Assembly: GCF_018069895.1 (NCBI RefSeq)
Contig: NZ_JAGQDH010000015.1
Coordinates: 1 to 64,000, forward strand
Length of the DNA: 64,000 nt
Direction of reading: 5' to 3'
Source of the DNA: Roseovarius autotrophicus
GTDB taxonomy: Bacteria > Pseudomonadota > Alphaproteobacteria > Rhodobacterales > Rhodobacteraceae
In this document: positions 62,552 through 64,000 of the stretch, piece by piece
Layout of the letters: every line of letters begins with the position of its first letter
Position numbering within the stretch: position 1 is the stretch's first letter
Program-made: the position numbers and the translations under genes
The notes under the pieces: generated by a model
What the model saw: the letters and a program-made list of their open reading frames with translations, nothing else
Told to the model about the DNA's origin: nothing
The model's database searches: none

Positions 62552-62624
62552 GTGGAGCCTTTTGCCATGAGGTGCGCAATGAATGCGCACCCTACGGGGA
62601 GGGTGCGCATGTGTTGCGCAGCAC

Positions 62625-64000
<1,376 letters not shown>

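Overview
The window is a 64 kb chromosomal segment of a GC-rich alphaproteobacterium. Gene content and order point to the Rhodobacteraceae (Roseobacter/Rhodobacter group). The pointers are the order rpoZ-rsh-DUF2062-pdxJ-acpS-lepB-rnc-era-recO, tRNA-Trp-secE-nusG-rplKAJL-rpoBC beside sdhCDAB, the TIGR02300 and DUF1491 families, and dense translational coupling (many ATGA, GTGA or TGATG overlaps). It is almost entirely core genome. There is no phage, plasmid, CRISPR array, defence island or intact IS element. Genus and species cannot be read from the sequence.

Layout. 1-5498 (+): the end of a LivK-type binding protein, livHMGF, a hotdog thioesterase, a RidA-family protein and a 3-oxoadipyl-CoA-type thiolase, chained by overlaps; probably uptake and degradation of an organic (perhaps aromatic) acid. 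5549-6032: a scar made of a tyrosine-recombinase C-terminus and a truncated, frameshifted phnC. 6174-7113: a TetR regulator and a META-domain protein. 7143-15797 (-): the recO-era-rnc-lepB-acpS-pdxJ-DUF2062-rsh-rpoZ-folK block (RNA processing, secretion, lipid and cofactor synthesis, stringent response). 15951-23816: NYN protein, YqaA-like protein, cytochrome c, ispH, rnhA, TRIC channel, small membrane proteins, fmt, two def genes and a PatB/MalY lyase. 23921-29875: EcsC, GNAT, flavin reductase, an orphan Fe(III) permease, tRNA-Ala, TIGR02300, a metallopeptidase and a GntR regulator. 30099-34968 (-): accA and sitABCD (Mn/Fe uptake). 35195-39031 (+): a peptide-type ABC importer with a fused double ATPase. 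39110-52192 (-): rpoC, rpoB, rplL, rplJ, rplA, rplK, nusG, secE, a hypothetical gene and tRNA-Trp. 52264-56514 (-): sdhCDA, two small exported proteins, sdhB. 56796-62551: ubiK, lgt-midA-pgeF, a glycosyltransferase, lpd and a MAPEG protein. 62625-64000 (-): odhB, running off the window.

The genes mostly serve translation and transcription, TCA-cycle respiration (SDH, OGDH E2 and E3) and nutrient import. The most interesting new signal is regulatory: the palindrome TTGTGATCACAA sits just before the start codon of the GntR regulator (29211-29220) and three times upstream of sdhC (two of these exactly 20 bp apart). This suggests that this GntR protein regulates itself and succinate dehydrogenase. 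Other points worth a look: a peptide deformylase paralogue with HQIDH in place of HEIDH, a RidA protein lacking the catalytic Arg, a dispersed intergenic motif (GAGTATTT-N3-GAAC-N2-TGAAG) at four sites, a SitC permease with a winged-helix-like tail, and twin four-Cys motifs in the fused peptide-transporter ATPase. I found no convincing undescribed multi-gene system.
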